64,000 nt of DNA from Roseiarcus sp963776665 (GTDB taxonomy: Bacteria > Pseudomonadota > Alphaproteobacteria > Rhizobiales > Beijerinckiaceae), in the NCBI GenBank assembly GCA_963776665.1, contig CAVZNQ010000030.1, positions 20,179 to 84,178 of the forward strand, read 5' to 3'. The notes beneath the pieces are model-generated. The model searched no databases. It was not told where the DNA came from and saw nothing but the letters and a program-made list of their open reading frames with translations. This document shows positions 35,993 to 44,998 of the stretch, piece after piece. Numbering within the stretch: the first letter of the stretch is position 1; each line of letters opens with the position of its first letter. The position numbers were made by a program, and so were the translations under genes.

Positions 35993-36719
35993 GGGTCTCT
36001 CCTTCGTCTGGCCCGAGCGGCTTCTGAGCCGCGCCGCGGGCCGCGGCTGTGTGTTCTTTCGCGCTCGTCCCGGAGGCGGCGCCCGGACGCGTCCTGCCGC
36101 CGGGGCGCGCCAGTCGCTTCGCATCCTTGAGCGCCGACTTCTCGCGCCTGAGAGCGGCGCGGATGAGATCGTCGCTCAATACGAGCTTGGCCTCGGCCAT
36201 GGCGCGGATCGGCAGCGCGACCTCAGTCTCGCTCTTGTCCTCCGCGATCAGCTTCAACCGCGCCGCCGGTCCGTCCGGACCGGATTCGACGGCCTCGAGA
36301 CGGCCCCGAAAGCGCTTGCGGCCGTTGACCGCGACCGCCATCTCGACGCGCGCCTCGTGGCCGACAGCGCGCATGAAATCCGATTCGCGCACCAGCGGAC
36401 GATCGATGCCGGGCGAGGAAATCTCGAGCCGATAGGCCTGCGTCATCGGCTCCTCGACGTCGAACGCAGCCGAGAGCGCCTGGCTCAGCCGCTCACAGTC
36501 CGAAATCGACATCGTCCCGTCCGGCCGCTCCGCCATGATCTGGACCGTTGCGCCCTCGGCGGAGGAAATCTTGACCCGGACCAGCCGGTAACCCAGATCC
36601 CGCGCCACCGGCGCCGCGATGCGGCCGGCCCGAAGTCCCAAGCCTGAATCCTCGATCAGGCGCGCCTCGTCGAGACCCTCGACGGACTCTTCCTGGATTC
36701 GGTGCGGCGCTTCGACCAT
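35982..36719 (-). CDS. rimP: ribosome maturation factor RimP
   Basis: RimP assists 30S assembly. The 245-residue protein has LGYRLVRVKISSAEGATVQIMAERPDGTMSISDCERLSQALSAAFDVEEPMTQAYRLEISSPGIDRPLVRESDFMRAVGHEARVEM, the full RimP signature. A basic C-terminal extension (GGRTRPGAASGTSAKEHTAAARG) follows. It is the first gene of the operon, and its start lies 18 bases downstream of an intrinsic-terminator-like hairpin that may act as an attenuator. Confidence 0.95.
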   Translation of the reverse strand: MVEAPHRIQEESVEGLDEARLIEDSGLGLRAGRIAAPVARDLGYRLVRVKISSAEGATVQIMAERPDGTMSISDCERLSQALSAAFDVEEPMTQAYRLEISSPGIDRPLVRESDFMRAVGHEARVEMAVAVNGRKRFRGRLEAVESGPDGPAARLKLIAEDKSETEVALPIRAMAEAKLVLSDDLIRAALRREKSALKDAKRLARPGGRTRPGAASGTSAKEHTAAARGAAQKPLGPDEGETHGR

Positions 36720-36736
36720 GCGACCTTGGCGGCAAT

Positions 36737-36797
36737 AAAAAAGAGCGGGTCCCGGCCGGGGCCCACTCTCAAAAACTCTCCTTACCGAAATAAGGAG
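36737..36797 (-). promoter_or_regulatory. rimP leader: two hairpins with terminator before the start codon
   Basis: On the minus strand, a first hairpin (CTCCTTA, loop TTTCGG, TAAGGAG; 36797-36778) is followed by a GC-rich stem (GAGTGGGCC...GGACCCGCTC; 36768-36743) and six Ts (36742-36737). The second is a good intrinsic terminator placed upstream of, not after, a gene. A rimP leader of this kind has been proposed as an attenuator in Rhizobiales, which fits. Regulation of the whole rimP-nusA-infB operon by premature termination is therefore likely. Confidence 0.75.
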
Positions 36798-36899
36798 CTA
36801 TGAGAAAGACAGACGTCCATATAGGCGCATGGCGGCCGAAACGCAAGGAGAATCGCGCCCCGCCTCCCGGTCCTCCAAGCGTCGGCTAAACGGCGCCGC

Positions 36900-37694
36900 C
36901 TAAACGCCCTCGGGCTCATGAAGATCGCGCCGCGTCCAGGCGACGCCCCCGTCGACCGTCAGAACGTCGCCGACCACATAGTCGCCCGCGCGCGACGCAA
37001 GAAAGATCGCCGCGCCCGCCATGTCTTCCGGCGTTCCGATCCTGCGGGCGGGAATCCCGCGCGCCAGCACATCGCCGCGGTCGCGCGCGTCCTTGTTCAT
37101 GGTCGAGGCGAACGCGCCGGGGGCGATCGCGCTGACCGCGATGTTTTCCGGCGCAAGCTCGAGCGCGAGGCGCCGCGTCAGGTGAATGAGGCCGGCCTTC
37201 GAAGCAGCGTAGGAATAGGTGTCCTGCATGTTGACCGAAAGCCCGTCGATCGAGGCGATGTTGATGACCTTCGCCGGACGCTCGCGCCTGGCGCTGGCGC
37301 GAAGCGCGCCGAGCAGCGCCTGGATCAGGAAGAACGGCGCCTTGACGTTGAGATCCATCACCTTGTCCCAGCCGCTTTCGGGAAAGGTCTCGATTTCGTG
37401 GCCCCAGGCGGCTCCGGCGTTGTTGACCAGGATATCGAGCCGAGGTTCCCTGGCGAGGTAGAGGTCCGCGAGCGCGCGGGCGCCGCTCGCCCCGCTCGCG
37501 TCGGCTGGAATGGAGACGCACTCGCCGAAGGCCGACAGGCGCCGCGCGGTCTCGTCGCAGGCCGCCGCCTTTCGGGCGGAGATATAGACCTTGGCGCCCG
37601 CCCGCACATAGCCTTCGGCGATCATCTCGCCGATGCCCCGCGAGCCGCCGGTGACGAGCGCGACTCGGTCCTTCAACGTAAACAGATCATGCAT
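36900..37694 (-). CDS. short-chain dehydrogenase/reductase
   Basis: A 264-residue classical SDR with the NAD(P)-binding loop TGGSRGIG (about 15-22), NNAGAAWG, and the catalytic Ser-Tyr-Lys in INIASIDGLS...YSYAASKAG. The last segment GDVLTVDGGVAWTRRD is typical of FabG/gluconate-dehydrogenase-like enzymes. Arg in SARKA after the second strand suggests NADPH preference. It lies next to, and on the same strand as, an acyl-CoA synthetase, so a fatty-acyl or hydroxyacyl substrate is plausible but unproven. Confidence 0.88.
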   Translation of the reverse strand: MHDLFTLKDRVALVTGGSRGIGEMIAEGYVRAGAKVYISARKAAACDETARRLSAFGECVSIPADASGASGARALADLYLAREPRLDILVNNAGAAWGHEIETFPESGWDKVMDLNVKAPFFLIQALLGALRASARRERPAKVINIASIDGLSVNMQDTYSYAASKAGLIHLTRRLALELAPENIAVSAIAPGAFASTMNKDARDRGDVLARGIPARRIGTPEDMAGAAIFLASRAGDYVVGDVLTVDGGVAWTRRDLHEPEGV

Positions 37695-37762
37695 GCGACG
37701 GAACCCGTGTTGCCGCCTGCGGGGTCATGCGGCTGGAGATCGGCTGGAGTTCGAAAACCGGC

Positions 37763-39391
37763 TCACGCGGTCGGCAGCTTGTAGCCCTTGAACGTCTCGC
37801 GCAATTTCAGCTTGTTGATCTTGCCGGTGGCGGTGTGAGGGATTTCCTTCACCACCTGCATATCGTCGGGCATCCACCATTTGGCGATACGGGGTTTCAG
37901 GTAGTCGAGGACTTCGGCGGTCTTGGGCGAATGCCCTTCCTTCGGCACGACGACCAGCAGCGGCCGCTCGTCCCATTTCGGGTGGGCGACCCCGATCACC
38001 GCCGCCTCGGCGACGTCCGGATGGCCGACGGCCAGATTCTCGATGTCGATGGTCGAGATCCATTCGCCGCCCGACTTGATCACGTCCTTGGCGCGATCGG
38101 TGATCTGCATGACCCCGTCGGGGTCGATCGTCGCGACGTCGCCGGTGTCGAAGAAGCCGTTGTCGTCGAGGATCTTGCCGCCTTCGCCCTTGAAGTAGCT
38201 TTCGACCACCGCGAAGCCCTTGACCTTGAGCCGTCCGAAGCGCTTGCCGTCCCACGGCAGCTCTTTGTTCTCGTCGTCGACGATCTTCATCTCGACGCCG
38301 AACGGCGACCAGCCCTGCTTGCATTTCAGCGCCAGCTTCTCCTTGTGCGAGAGCGCCATCTGGTTCGGCTTGAACGAACCGACCGTGCCGAGCGGGCTCA
38401 TTTCGGTCATACCCCAGGCGTGGCGGACCTCGACGCCGTAGTCTTCCTCGAAGGCGCGGATCACTTCAGGCGGACAGGCCGAGCCGCCGATGACGACGAG
38501 CTTGAGCGTCGACAGCTTCAGACTCTCCTTGCGCAGGTAATGCAGCAACCCGAGCCATACCGTCGGGACGGCGGCTGACATCGTCACCTTTTCGGTCTCG
38601 ATGAGGTCGTGGACGGAAGCGCCGTCGAGCCTCGCCCCGGGCATCACCATTCGCGCGCCGCGAATGAGACAGGCGAGCGCAAGGCCCCAGGAATTGGCGT
38701 GAAACATCGGCACGATCGGCAGAACCGAATCCTCGGCGTTGAGCGTCAAGGTTTCGGGGCCGGTCGCCATCATCGAATGCAGGACATTCGAGCGGTGCGA
38801 GTAAAGCACGCCCTTGGGATGGCCGGTGGTGCCCGAGGTGTAGCAGAGGCCGGCGGCGGTGCGTTCGTCGAACTCCTTCCAGGCGAAGTCGCTGTCGACC
38901 TCGGCGATCCAGTCCTCGTAGGCGATGGCGTTCTTGAGCTTGGTCGCCGGCATATGGGCGGCGTCGGTGAGAACGACGAAGCGCTCGACCGTCGGCAGGC
39001 GATCGGCGATCGTCTCCAGGAGCGGGACGAAGGTGAGGTCGATCAGCGCCATCCGGTCTTCGGCGTCGTTCATGATCCAGGCGATCTGATCGGGGAAGAG
39101 GCGCGGATTGACGGTGTGATAGACCGCGCCGGCGCCGGCGACGCCGTACCAGCTTTCGAGATGGCGGTAGCCGTTCCAGGCAAGCGTGGCGACCCGGTCG
39201 CCGAGCTTGATGCCGTCGCGCTCGAGCCTCTTGGCGACCTTGAGCGCCCGCTGGCGAACGGCGCGATAGTTGGTCGCATGCATCGGTCCTTCGACCGTCC
39301 GCGAGACCACTTCCTGCTCAGGAAACTGGATGGCGGCGAAATCGATGACCTTGTGCATGAGCAGGGGCCACTCCTGCATCCGTCCGAGCAT
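37763..39391 (-). CDS. fatty acid CoA ligase (AMP-binding enzyme)
   Basis: The 542-residue adenylate-forming enzyme has the P-loop CYTSGTTGHPKGVLYSHRS, the YGVEVRHAWGMTEMSPLGTV motif, FFDTGDVATIDPDG and the C-terminal catalytic Lys in IPHTATGKINKLKLRE. The sequence from MLGRMQEWPLLMHKVIDFAAIQFPEQEVVSR is typical of AlkK-like medium/long-chain acyl-CoA synthetases in alphaproteobacteria. It activates a carboxylic acid with ATP and CoA in the cytoplasm. It is divergent from a MarR regulator, which may respond to acyl-CoA or aromatic acids. Confidence 0.9.
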   Translation of the reverse strand: MLGRMQEWPLLMHKVIDFAAIQFPEQEVVSRTVEGPMHATNYRAVRQRALKVAKRLERDGIKLGDRVATLAWNGYRHLESWYGVAGAGAVYHTVNPRLFPDQIAWIMNDAEDRMALIDLTFVPLLETIADRLPTVERFVVLTDAAHMPATKLKNAIAYEDWIAEVDSDFAWKEFDERTAAGLCYTSGTTGHPKGVLYSHRSNVLHSMMATGPETLTLNAEDSVLPIVPMFHANSWGLALACLIRGARMVMPGARLDGASVHDLIETEKVTMSAAVPTVWLGLLHYLRKESLKLSTLKLVVIGGSACPPEVIRAFEEDYGVEVRHAWGMTEMSPLGTVGSFKPNQMALSHKEKLALKCKQGWSPFGVEMKIVDDENKELPWDGKRFGRLKVKGFAVVESYFKGEGGKILDDNGFFDTGDVATIDPDGVMQITDRAKDVIKSGGEWISTIDIENLAVGHPDVAEAAVIGVAHPKWDERPLLVVVPKEGHSPKTAEVLDYLKPRIAKWWMPDDMQVVKEIPHTATGKINKLKLRETFKGYKLPTA

Positions 39392-39560
39392 GCGGTTCCT
39401 CCGATTGGCCTATCGGCGCTTGATTGCGTCGCGCGGATTGTCCATGGGGTAGCACCTTGGCGCCCCGTGCGCCGCTTTGCAATCGCCGGAAGTGGAACTT
39501 CGCCCGTCCCCAGAGGGAGTTGCGTCCGTCACGCGCCCTCCGACCTGACTAAGGAGCCCG

Positions 39561-40262
39561 ATGCCCGACCGGCAGAACCCCGATCGTTCCCTCCGGGTCT
39601 GGTTCCGTCTGATCCGGCTCGAGGCGCGCATGCAGGCGGCGGTCGGCGAACGCCTGCGCGAGATCGGCGTCTCGATCCCGCAGTGCGACGTTTTGACCAC
39701 GCTGACCGAGCAGGAGGGGGTGAGCCAGCAGGAATTGGCCAAGAGGCTCTATGTCACCAAGGGCAACATCTCGGGCCTGATCGACCGGCTGGCTGAGGCG
39801 GGTCTGGTCGAGCGCCGCTCTACCGCCGTCGACCGGCGCCAGCACGCGATCCACCTCACCGACGCGGGCCGCCGGATGGCGGAGAAGGCGATCGCCGTCC
39901 AGCGCCGCTGGATCGCCTCGACCCTCGGCCGGATGGCGGACGCCGACCTCGAGGCGCTGGAGACCCAGCTTGTCGCGCTGCGCGACATCATGCGCGAGCG
40001 CGGAGACGCCCGCGCCGACGCGGACGCCGAGGGGCTGAAACGAATCGGGACGCCGTTTTACCTGTCCAGTCCTCCCATCAGCATGTACTTCATCTCGACG
40101 AATTCCTCCGCGCCGTGGCGCGAGCCTTCGCGGCCGATGCCCAATTCCTTCACGCCCCCGAACGGCGCAAGCTCGCTCGAGATCGCCCCGGTGTTGATGC
40201 CGACCATGCCGTATTCGAGCGCCTCCGCGACGCGCCAGACGCGGCCGAGATCGCGGGCGTAG
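39561..40262 (+). CDS. MarR-family transcriptional regulator (3' end uncertain)
   Basis: The first 155 or so residues form a MarR winged-helix domain: RLIRLEARMQAAVGERLREIGVSIPQCDVLTTLTEQEGVSQQELAKRLYVTKGNISGLIDRLAEAGLVERRSTAVDRRQHAIHLTDAGRRMAEKA. The frame stays open to 40262, running 205 bases antisense into gabD, and that tail is not MarR-like. A one-base correction upstream would end it near 40038, or the tail may be real. It is divergent from the acyl-CoA synthetase gene, a likely target. Confidence 0.8.
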   Translation: MPDRQNPDRSLRVWFRLIRLEARMQAAVGERLREIGVSIPQCDVLTTLTEQEGVSQQELAKRLYVTKGNISGLIDRLAEAGLVERRSTAVDRRQHAIHLTDAGRRMAEKAIAVQRRWIASTLGRMADADLEALETQLVALRDIMRERGDARADADAEGLKRIGTPFYLSSPPISMYFISTNSSAPWREPSRPMPNSFTPPNGASSLEIAPVLMPTMPYSSASATRQTRPRSRA

Positions 40263-41506
40263 AAATAGGACGCGAGCCCGAACTGGGTGTCGTTGGCCTG
40301 GGCGATCACGTCGGCTTCGTCCTTGAACCGGAACACCGGCGCGACCGGGCCGAAGGTCTCGTCGCGCGCGATCAGCATCGTGGCGTCGACGCCCGCGATC
40401 ACCGTCGGCTCGAAGAAGGTGCGGCCGAGCGGGTGGCGTTTGCCCCCGATCGCGATCTTCGCGCCCTTCTTCAGCGCGTCGGCGACGTGCTCCTCGACTT
40501 TCTCGACCGCCGCCTCGTTGATGAGCGGCCCCTGGGTCACGCCCGCCTCCGTCCCGTCGCCGACCTTGAGCTTGCCGACCGCGGCGGTGAGCTTGGCGAC
40601 AAACGCGTCGTAGATGCCGGCCTGGGCATAGATGCGGTTGGCGCAGACGCAGGTCTGGCCCATGTTGCGGAATTTGGAGACAATCGCGCCCTCGACCGCG
40701 GCGTCGAGATGGGCGTCGTCGAAGACGATAAACGGCGCGTTGCCGCCGAGTTCAAGCCCGACCTTCTTCACCGTGCCCGCGGCCTGCGCCATCAGGAGCT
40801 TGCCGACTTCGGTCGAGCCGGTGAAGCCGATGAAACGCACCGCCGGATGCTCGCACATGGTCTTGCCGATGGCGCGCGCGTCCCCGGTCAAGAGATTGAG
40901 CACGCCGGGCGGCATCCCGGCGCGCAGCGCGAGTTCCCCGAGCGCGAGCGCCGTCAGCGGCGTCTCGCCCGCGGGCTTGGCGACCACCGTGCAGCCGACC
41001 GCGAGCGCGGGCGCGACCTTGCGGGTGATCATCGCGGCCGGAAAATTCCACGGCGTGATCGCCGCGACCACGCCGATCGGCTGCCTGATGACGACGATGC
41101 GCGAATCGGCGCGGAAGGTCGGATTGACCTCGCCATAGATACGCTTGGCCTCCTCGCCAAAGAATTCGATATAGGCGGCGGCGTAATCGACTTCGCCGAG
41201 AGCTTCCGCGAGGGGCTTGCCCTGCTCGCTGGTCATGATGAGGGCGATGTCGTCGCGGTTTTGCATGATGAGGTCGAACCAGCGGCGCAGGATTTGGGCG
41301 CGCGCCTTCGGCAAGGCTTTCGCCCACGGACCGAAGGCCTTCTGCGCCGCCCCGATCGCGCCGGCCGTCTCGGCCTCGCCGAAGCGCGGAATCTTGGCGA
41401 TGGTCACGCCGGTGGCCGGATTGACGATCGGGCGGACGCCGTCGCCGACCCATTTGCCGTCGATCAGGCACTTGTCCTTGAGCAGGGTGGGATCGGCGAG
41501 TTTCAT
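40058..41506 (-). CDS. gabD: NAD(P)-dependent succinate-semialdehyde dehydrogenase
   Basis: This 482-residue aldehyde dehydrogenase has the GabD pattern: WKALP-like AKALPKARAQILRRWFDLI, NFPAAMITRKVAPALAVGCTVVAKPAGETPLTAL, GFTGSTEVGKLLM, the catalytic Glu in LELGGNAPFIVFDDA and the nucleophile in NMGQTCVCANRIYAQ. It oxidises succinate semialdehyde (GABA or 4-hydroxybutyrate catabolism) or a related semialdehyde. The ATG at 41506, preceded by GGAG, gives the family N-terminus KLADPTLLKDKCLIDGKWV. An ATG 12 codons upstream is less likely. Confidence 0.9.
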   Translation of the reverse strand: MKLADPTLLKDKCLIDGKWVGDGVRPIVNPATGVTIAKIPRFGEAETAGAIGAAQKAFGPWAKALPKARAQILRRWFDLIMQNRDDIALIMTSEQGKPLAEALGEVDYAAAYIEFFGEEAKRIYGEVNPTFRADSRIVVIRQPIGVVAAITPWNFPAAMITRKVAPALAVGCTVVAKPAGETPLTALALGELALRAGMPPGVLNLLTGDARAIGKTMCEHPAVRFIGFTGSTEVGKLLMAQAAGTVKKVGLELGGNAPFIVFDDAHLDAAVEGAIVSKFRNMGQTCVCANRIYAQAGIYDAFVAKLTAAVGKLKVGDGTEAGVTQGPLINEAAVEKVEEHVADALKKGAKIAIGGKRHPLGRTFFEPTVIAGVDATMLIARDETFGPVAPVFRFKDEADVIAQANDTQFGLASYFYARDLGRVWRVAEALEYGMVGINTGAISSELAPFGGVKELGIGREGSRHGAEEFVEMKYMLMGGLDR

Positions 41507-41713
41507 GGCGGTCTCCGGGATCGGGAGGAATATACTGGCCAATCATCCCCCTGGCGGAAAAAATAAATGGGGTTCGACGCCGTCAGATGTCGAAATCGGC
41601 TTTCCTCGCGCGTCTCTCTTGATTGAGGCCTAAGCTGGACGCGCCTCGAAGGCCGCGCGCGGCCGGCGCGGCGCAGTCCCAGCCCCGATCTTGCTTGAGG
41701 GAGCAGAACGCCA

Positions 41714-42106
41714 ATGACAACGGACCTTTTCTACCTTGCGTTGACCGCCATGCTTACGGCGGCGCTATGGATTCCCTATATCGCCTGCCAGGTGATGACG
41801 AACGGCGCGCTGTCGGGGGAAAACTACGTCGACCCCGCGCCTCGCCCCGTCCCGCTATGGGGTCAGCGCGCCCACCGCGCCTACCTCAACGCGATCGAAT
41901 GCTTCGCCCCGTTCGCCGCCCTGGTGATTGTCGCCCAGGTCGCGGGAAAGGCGAACGGAATGACGGCTTTCTGGGCCATGAGCTATTTCTGGCTCAGGCT
42001 CGCGCACGCAATCGTTTACTGGACGGCGATCCCTTACCTCAGGACCGTGCTGTTCACTCTCGGCTTCGTTTGCGTCGTGGGGCTGTTCTGGGAGGCGATC
42101 AAGTAG
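41714..42106 (+). CDS. MAPEG-family membrane protein
   Basis: This 130-residue protein has four hydrophobic helices and the MAPEG signature QRAHRAYLNAIECFAPFAALVI. The family includes membrane glutathione transferases and prostaglandin E synthases. Bacterial members of this short type have no established substrate. The conserved Arg/Asn/Glu of RAH-N-E are present. The start is preceded by GAGGGAGC. It is flanked by oppositely oriented genes and is probably monocistronic. Confidence 0.85.
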   Translation: MTTDLFYLALTAMLTAALWIPYIACQVMTNGALSGENYVDPAPRPVPLWGQRAHRAYLNAIECFAPFAALVIVAQVAGKANGMTAFWAMSYFWLRLAHAIVYWTAIPYLRTVLFTLGFVCVVGLFWEAIK

Positions 42107-42138
42107 CCCAGGAGAAGAGGCCGGAGGTCGCGCGGTCG

Positions 42139-43365
42139 TCAATCCAGCATGTGACTGACCATGCCGTCGGCGAGCTTCGGTTCGAACCAGGTTGATTTCG
42201 GCGGCATGATCGCGCCCGCGTCGGCGACCGCCATAAGGTCGCGCATCTCAGTCGGATGAAGCGCGAAGGCTACGGCGAAAGAGCCGGAAGATACGAGCCG
42301 CTCCAATTCGCCGAGGCCCCGGCCGCCGCCGACGAAGTCGATGCGCTTGTCGCGTCGCTGATCGGCAACGGCGAAAATCGGTTCGAGAATGTTCTTGGCG
42401 AGCAGCGTTACTGGCAGACGAGCGACTGGGTCTTTACTCTGCGCGCATTTCGAAGCGACGTCGGGCTTGAGGGCGAGACGATACCAGCGCCCCGCGAGGA
42501 GCATGCCGAGTTCGTCGGCGCGAGCCGGATGAGCCGGCCGGTCGCTCGGCTCGATTGCGTAATGGCGTCCGATTTCCTTCAAGACCTGCTCGGCGCTGAG
42601 ACCGTTCAAATCGCGCAGCACGCGGTTGTAGTCGAGGATCGTCATCTCGCGCTGCGGCAGCAGCACGGCGAGAAAATAGCCGTCCTTCTCGCCCCGCGCT
42701 TGCGCGACCCGCAACGCAGCCGCCGAGCGATGATGACCATCGGCGATATAGAGGGCGGGCAGCGCGTCGATTGCGCGCGTGAGCGCCATGATTGTCACCT
42801 CGTCGGCGATCACCCAGAGCTCATGCCGTACGCCGTCGTCGGCAGTGACGACGACCGTCGGCCTGTCCGAGGTCACGCGCGCGAGCAGCGCGTCGATCTC
42901 GGGCGCGTCCGCATAGGCGAGCATGACCGGTCCGGTCTGCGCAGCGACTGCCTCGATCTGGCGCACACGGTCGTCTTCCTTCGCCGGCGTCGTCATCTCG
43001 TGCTTGCGGATGCGGTTCTCCGCATAGGCCGCAACCGACGCGACCGCCGCGAAGCCCGTTTCGACCCGGTCGCGCCAGGTCAACCGGTAGGCGTAGTAGC
43101 AGGGCTTGTCGTCGCGTATGAGCACGCCGGCTAAGATCATGTGGCGAAGATTCTCGGCCGCCTTGGCGTAAACGGCCGGGTCGTGCGGGTCGATCGCCGG
43201 ATCGAGGTCGATCTCGGCCTTTGAGACGTGCAGGAAGCTCCACGGTTTGCCCTTGGCGCGGTCCCGCGCTTCCGCGCTCGAAAGCACGTCGTAGGGCGGC
43301 GCCAGAACGTCCGCAGCGCGCTCGGGAGCGGGTCGCAGCGCGCGAAAGGGCTTTATCAGACTCAA
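42139..43365 (-). CDS. DUF1015 protein
   Basis: The 408-residue protein has the DUF1015 pattern: KPFRALRPAPERAADVLAPPYDVLSSAEAR, RIRKHEMTTPAKEDDRVRQIEAVAAQTGPVMLAYAD and the strongly conserved ALYIADGHHRSAAALRVAQARG. A YDVL...KHE...DGHHR combination suggests a nucleotide- or metal-using enzyme, and some relatives have been linked to amino-acid kinase activity, but the function of this branch is not established. It has its own upstream AT-rich region (T7 run on the + strand at 43375-43381). Confidence 0.85.
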   Translation of the reverse strand: MSLIKPFRALRPAPERAADVLAPPYDVLSSAEARDRAKGKPWSFLHVSKAEIDLDPAIDPHDPAVYAKAAENLRHMILAGVLIRDDKPCYYAYRLTWRDRVETGFAAVASVAAYAENRIRKHEMTTPAKEDDRVRQIEAVAAQTGPVMLAYADAPEIDALLARVTSDRPTVVVTADDGVRHELWVIADEVTIMALTRAIDALPALYIADGHHRSAAALRVAQARGEKDGYFLAVLLPQREMTILDYNRVLRDLNGLSAEQVLKEIGRHYAIEPSDRPAHPARADELGMLLAGRWYRLALKPDVASKCAQSKDPVARLPVTLLAKNILEPIFAVADQRRDKRIDFVGGGRGLGELERLVSSGSFAVAFALHPTEMRDLMAVADAGAIMPPKSTWFEPKLADGMVSHMLD

Positions 43366-43501
43366 TTTTGACTCTTTTTTTGTAGGATTTATTTGGCCGC
43401 AAGAGCGGCGCTGGGGACGGGAATTAGCGCCCGCGAGCGCTGTCTGGCAAGTCCGTCGGTATCGCGCGACGGCCGGGTCGGATCTGTCGATCCTGTCTGC
43501 C

Positions 43502-44998
43502 TTACCTCTCCCGCATCGCCTTCGAGGCGACTTCGACCAGCGGCGCGAACAGGTATTCGAGCATCCGCCGCGCGCCTGTCTTCAGCTCGACCGTGACCGC
43601 CATGCCCGAGGTGAGCGGCTCCGCGACGCCGTCGACCGAGATCGTCGCGACGTCCGGCTTGAGCACGACCGGGAACACCAGGTTCTGGGTCCGCTCGGAG
43701 CCGGCGAAGCCGGAAGCGGCCGAGACGCGGGCTGGATCGCCCTCGATCGCCTCCGCGTCGGGCTCGGGAATAGCGTCCTTGGCGATGCGGACGACGTGGG
43801 CGTGGATCGCTCCGTAGCGGGTATACGGGAACGATTCGACCTTGACCGCGGCTTCCTGGCCGACGCTGACGAAGCCGATGTCGCGGTTGCGAACGTAAGC
43901 CTCGATCTCGAGTCCCGAATCCTCCGGCACGATACGCATGATCTCCTGGCCGCTGGCTACGACCTGGCCGACATTGGCGATGATCGACGATTGCACGCGG
44001 CCCGCGATCGGGGCCCTGAGGGTGAGGCGGTCGAGCTCGGCTTGCGCCTTGGCGAGGCGCTGCTCGACGTCCTCGACCCGCCGCTCGGCGTCGTCGAGCT
44101 TCTCGGCGTCGTCGGAGATGAAGGCCTGGGCGGCCTTTTCGGCGTCGCGGGAGACGACTTCGAGTCCGGCGGAAAGCGAGGCGAGCTCCTGCTCCTGCTT
44201 CGCCTCCTGGGTGATCTGGTATTGCAGCGTTTCGGTCGCGTCGATGACCGCGGCTTTGGCTCCGGCCTTCGCTTCGACGAGCTTCGTGCGCATGTCGACG
44301 CGTTCCTTGAGGGTCGCGACGAGGTTCTTCTGGGTTGCGATCGTCTCGCTGAGTTTGTCCCGCTCGGCGGTCTTTTGCGCCCGCTCGGCGGCGAACGAGG
44401 CTTGGGTCGCGGCCAATTGTCCCAGATCGGCGGCGAGAACCCGCTCCTCGCGTTCGCGCAAACCCTCCGCCACGCCGTCAGGCCAGTCGATTTTCGGCGG
44501 CGGACCGAATGCATGCGCCTCAGCCGCCGCGAGCGCGGCCTTGCGGCGCAGGATTTCCGCCCGCGCGGACGAAAGTTCCGCCGCCGCGCCGCGCACGTCG
44601 GCCTCGGCCGCCGACCGGTCGAGCTCGACCAGCACATCGCCAGCCTCGACCAGGGAGCCGTTGGCGACGCGAATGTCTTCGACCCTGCCGGTCTCCAACG
44701 GCTCAACGACCTTGACCCGCCCGGTCGGCTGGAACTTGCCCTGCGCGGCGGCGACGATGTCGACGCGGCCGAGATAGGCCCAGACGAGGGCCGCCAAAGC
44801 AAGGGCGCAGATGGTCCACAGGAACGCGACATTGACCGGCGACGGCGGCGTCTCCAGGATCTCGAGCGCCGGCGCCAGGAACTCGCGGTCGCTCAGATTC
44901 GTCCCCGGCGTCCTGAACCGCGCCGCCCTGCGCAAGGCTGCAATCTGGGCGGCGAGCCGCGCCGGGTCTACCGGCCGGAGCGCGCGGATCATGTTCAC
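43502..44998 (-). CDS. HlyD-family type I secretion membrane fusion protein
   Basis: The 498-residue adaptor has one N-terminal membrane helix (about 58-78, VAFLWTICALALAALVWAYLG) and a lipoyl/barrel half (VKVEPL-like VKVVEPLETGRVEDIRVANGSLVEAGDVLVELD). A long coiled-coil hairpin (about 125-330) follows, then the second half (LRAPIAGRVQSSIIANVGQVVASGQEIMRIVP). It spans the periplasm between the ABC exporter and a TolC-type channel. Its ATG overlaps the exporter stop (ATGA). No substrate or outer-membrane partner gene is nearby. Confidence 0.9.
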   Translation of the reverse strand: MNMIRALRPVDPARLAAQIAALRRAARFRTPGTNLSDREFLAPALEILETPPSPVNVAFLWTICALALAALVWAYLGRVDIVAAAQGKFQPTGRVKVVEPLETGRVEDIRVANGSLVEAGDVLVELDRSAAEADVRGAAAELSSARAEILRRKAALAAAEAHAFGPPPKIDWPDGVAEGLREREERVLAADLGQLAATQASFAAERAQKTAERDKLSETIATQKNLVATLKERVDMRTKLVEAKAGAKAAVIDATETLQYQITQEAKQEQELASLSAGLEVVSRDAEKAAQAFISDDAEKLDDAERRVEDVEQRLAKAQAELDRLTLRAPIAGRVQSSIIANVGQVVASGQEIMRIVPEDSGLEIEAYVRNRDIGFVSVGQEAAVKVESFPYTRYGAIHAHVVRIAKDAIPEPDAEAIEGDPARVSAASGFAGSERTQNLVFPVVLKPDVATISVDGVAEPLTSGMAVTVELKTGARRMLEYLFAPLVEVASKAMRER

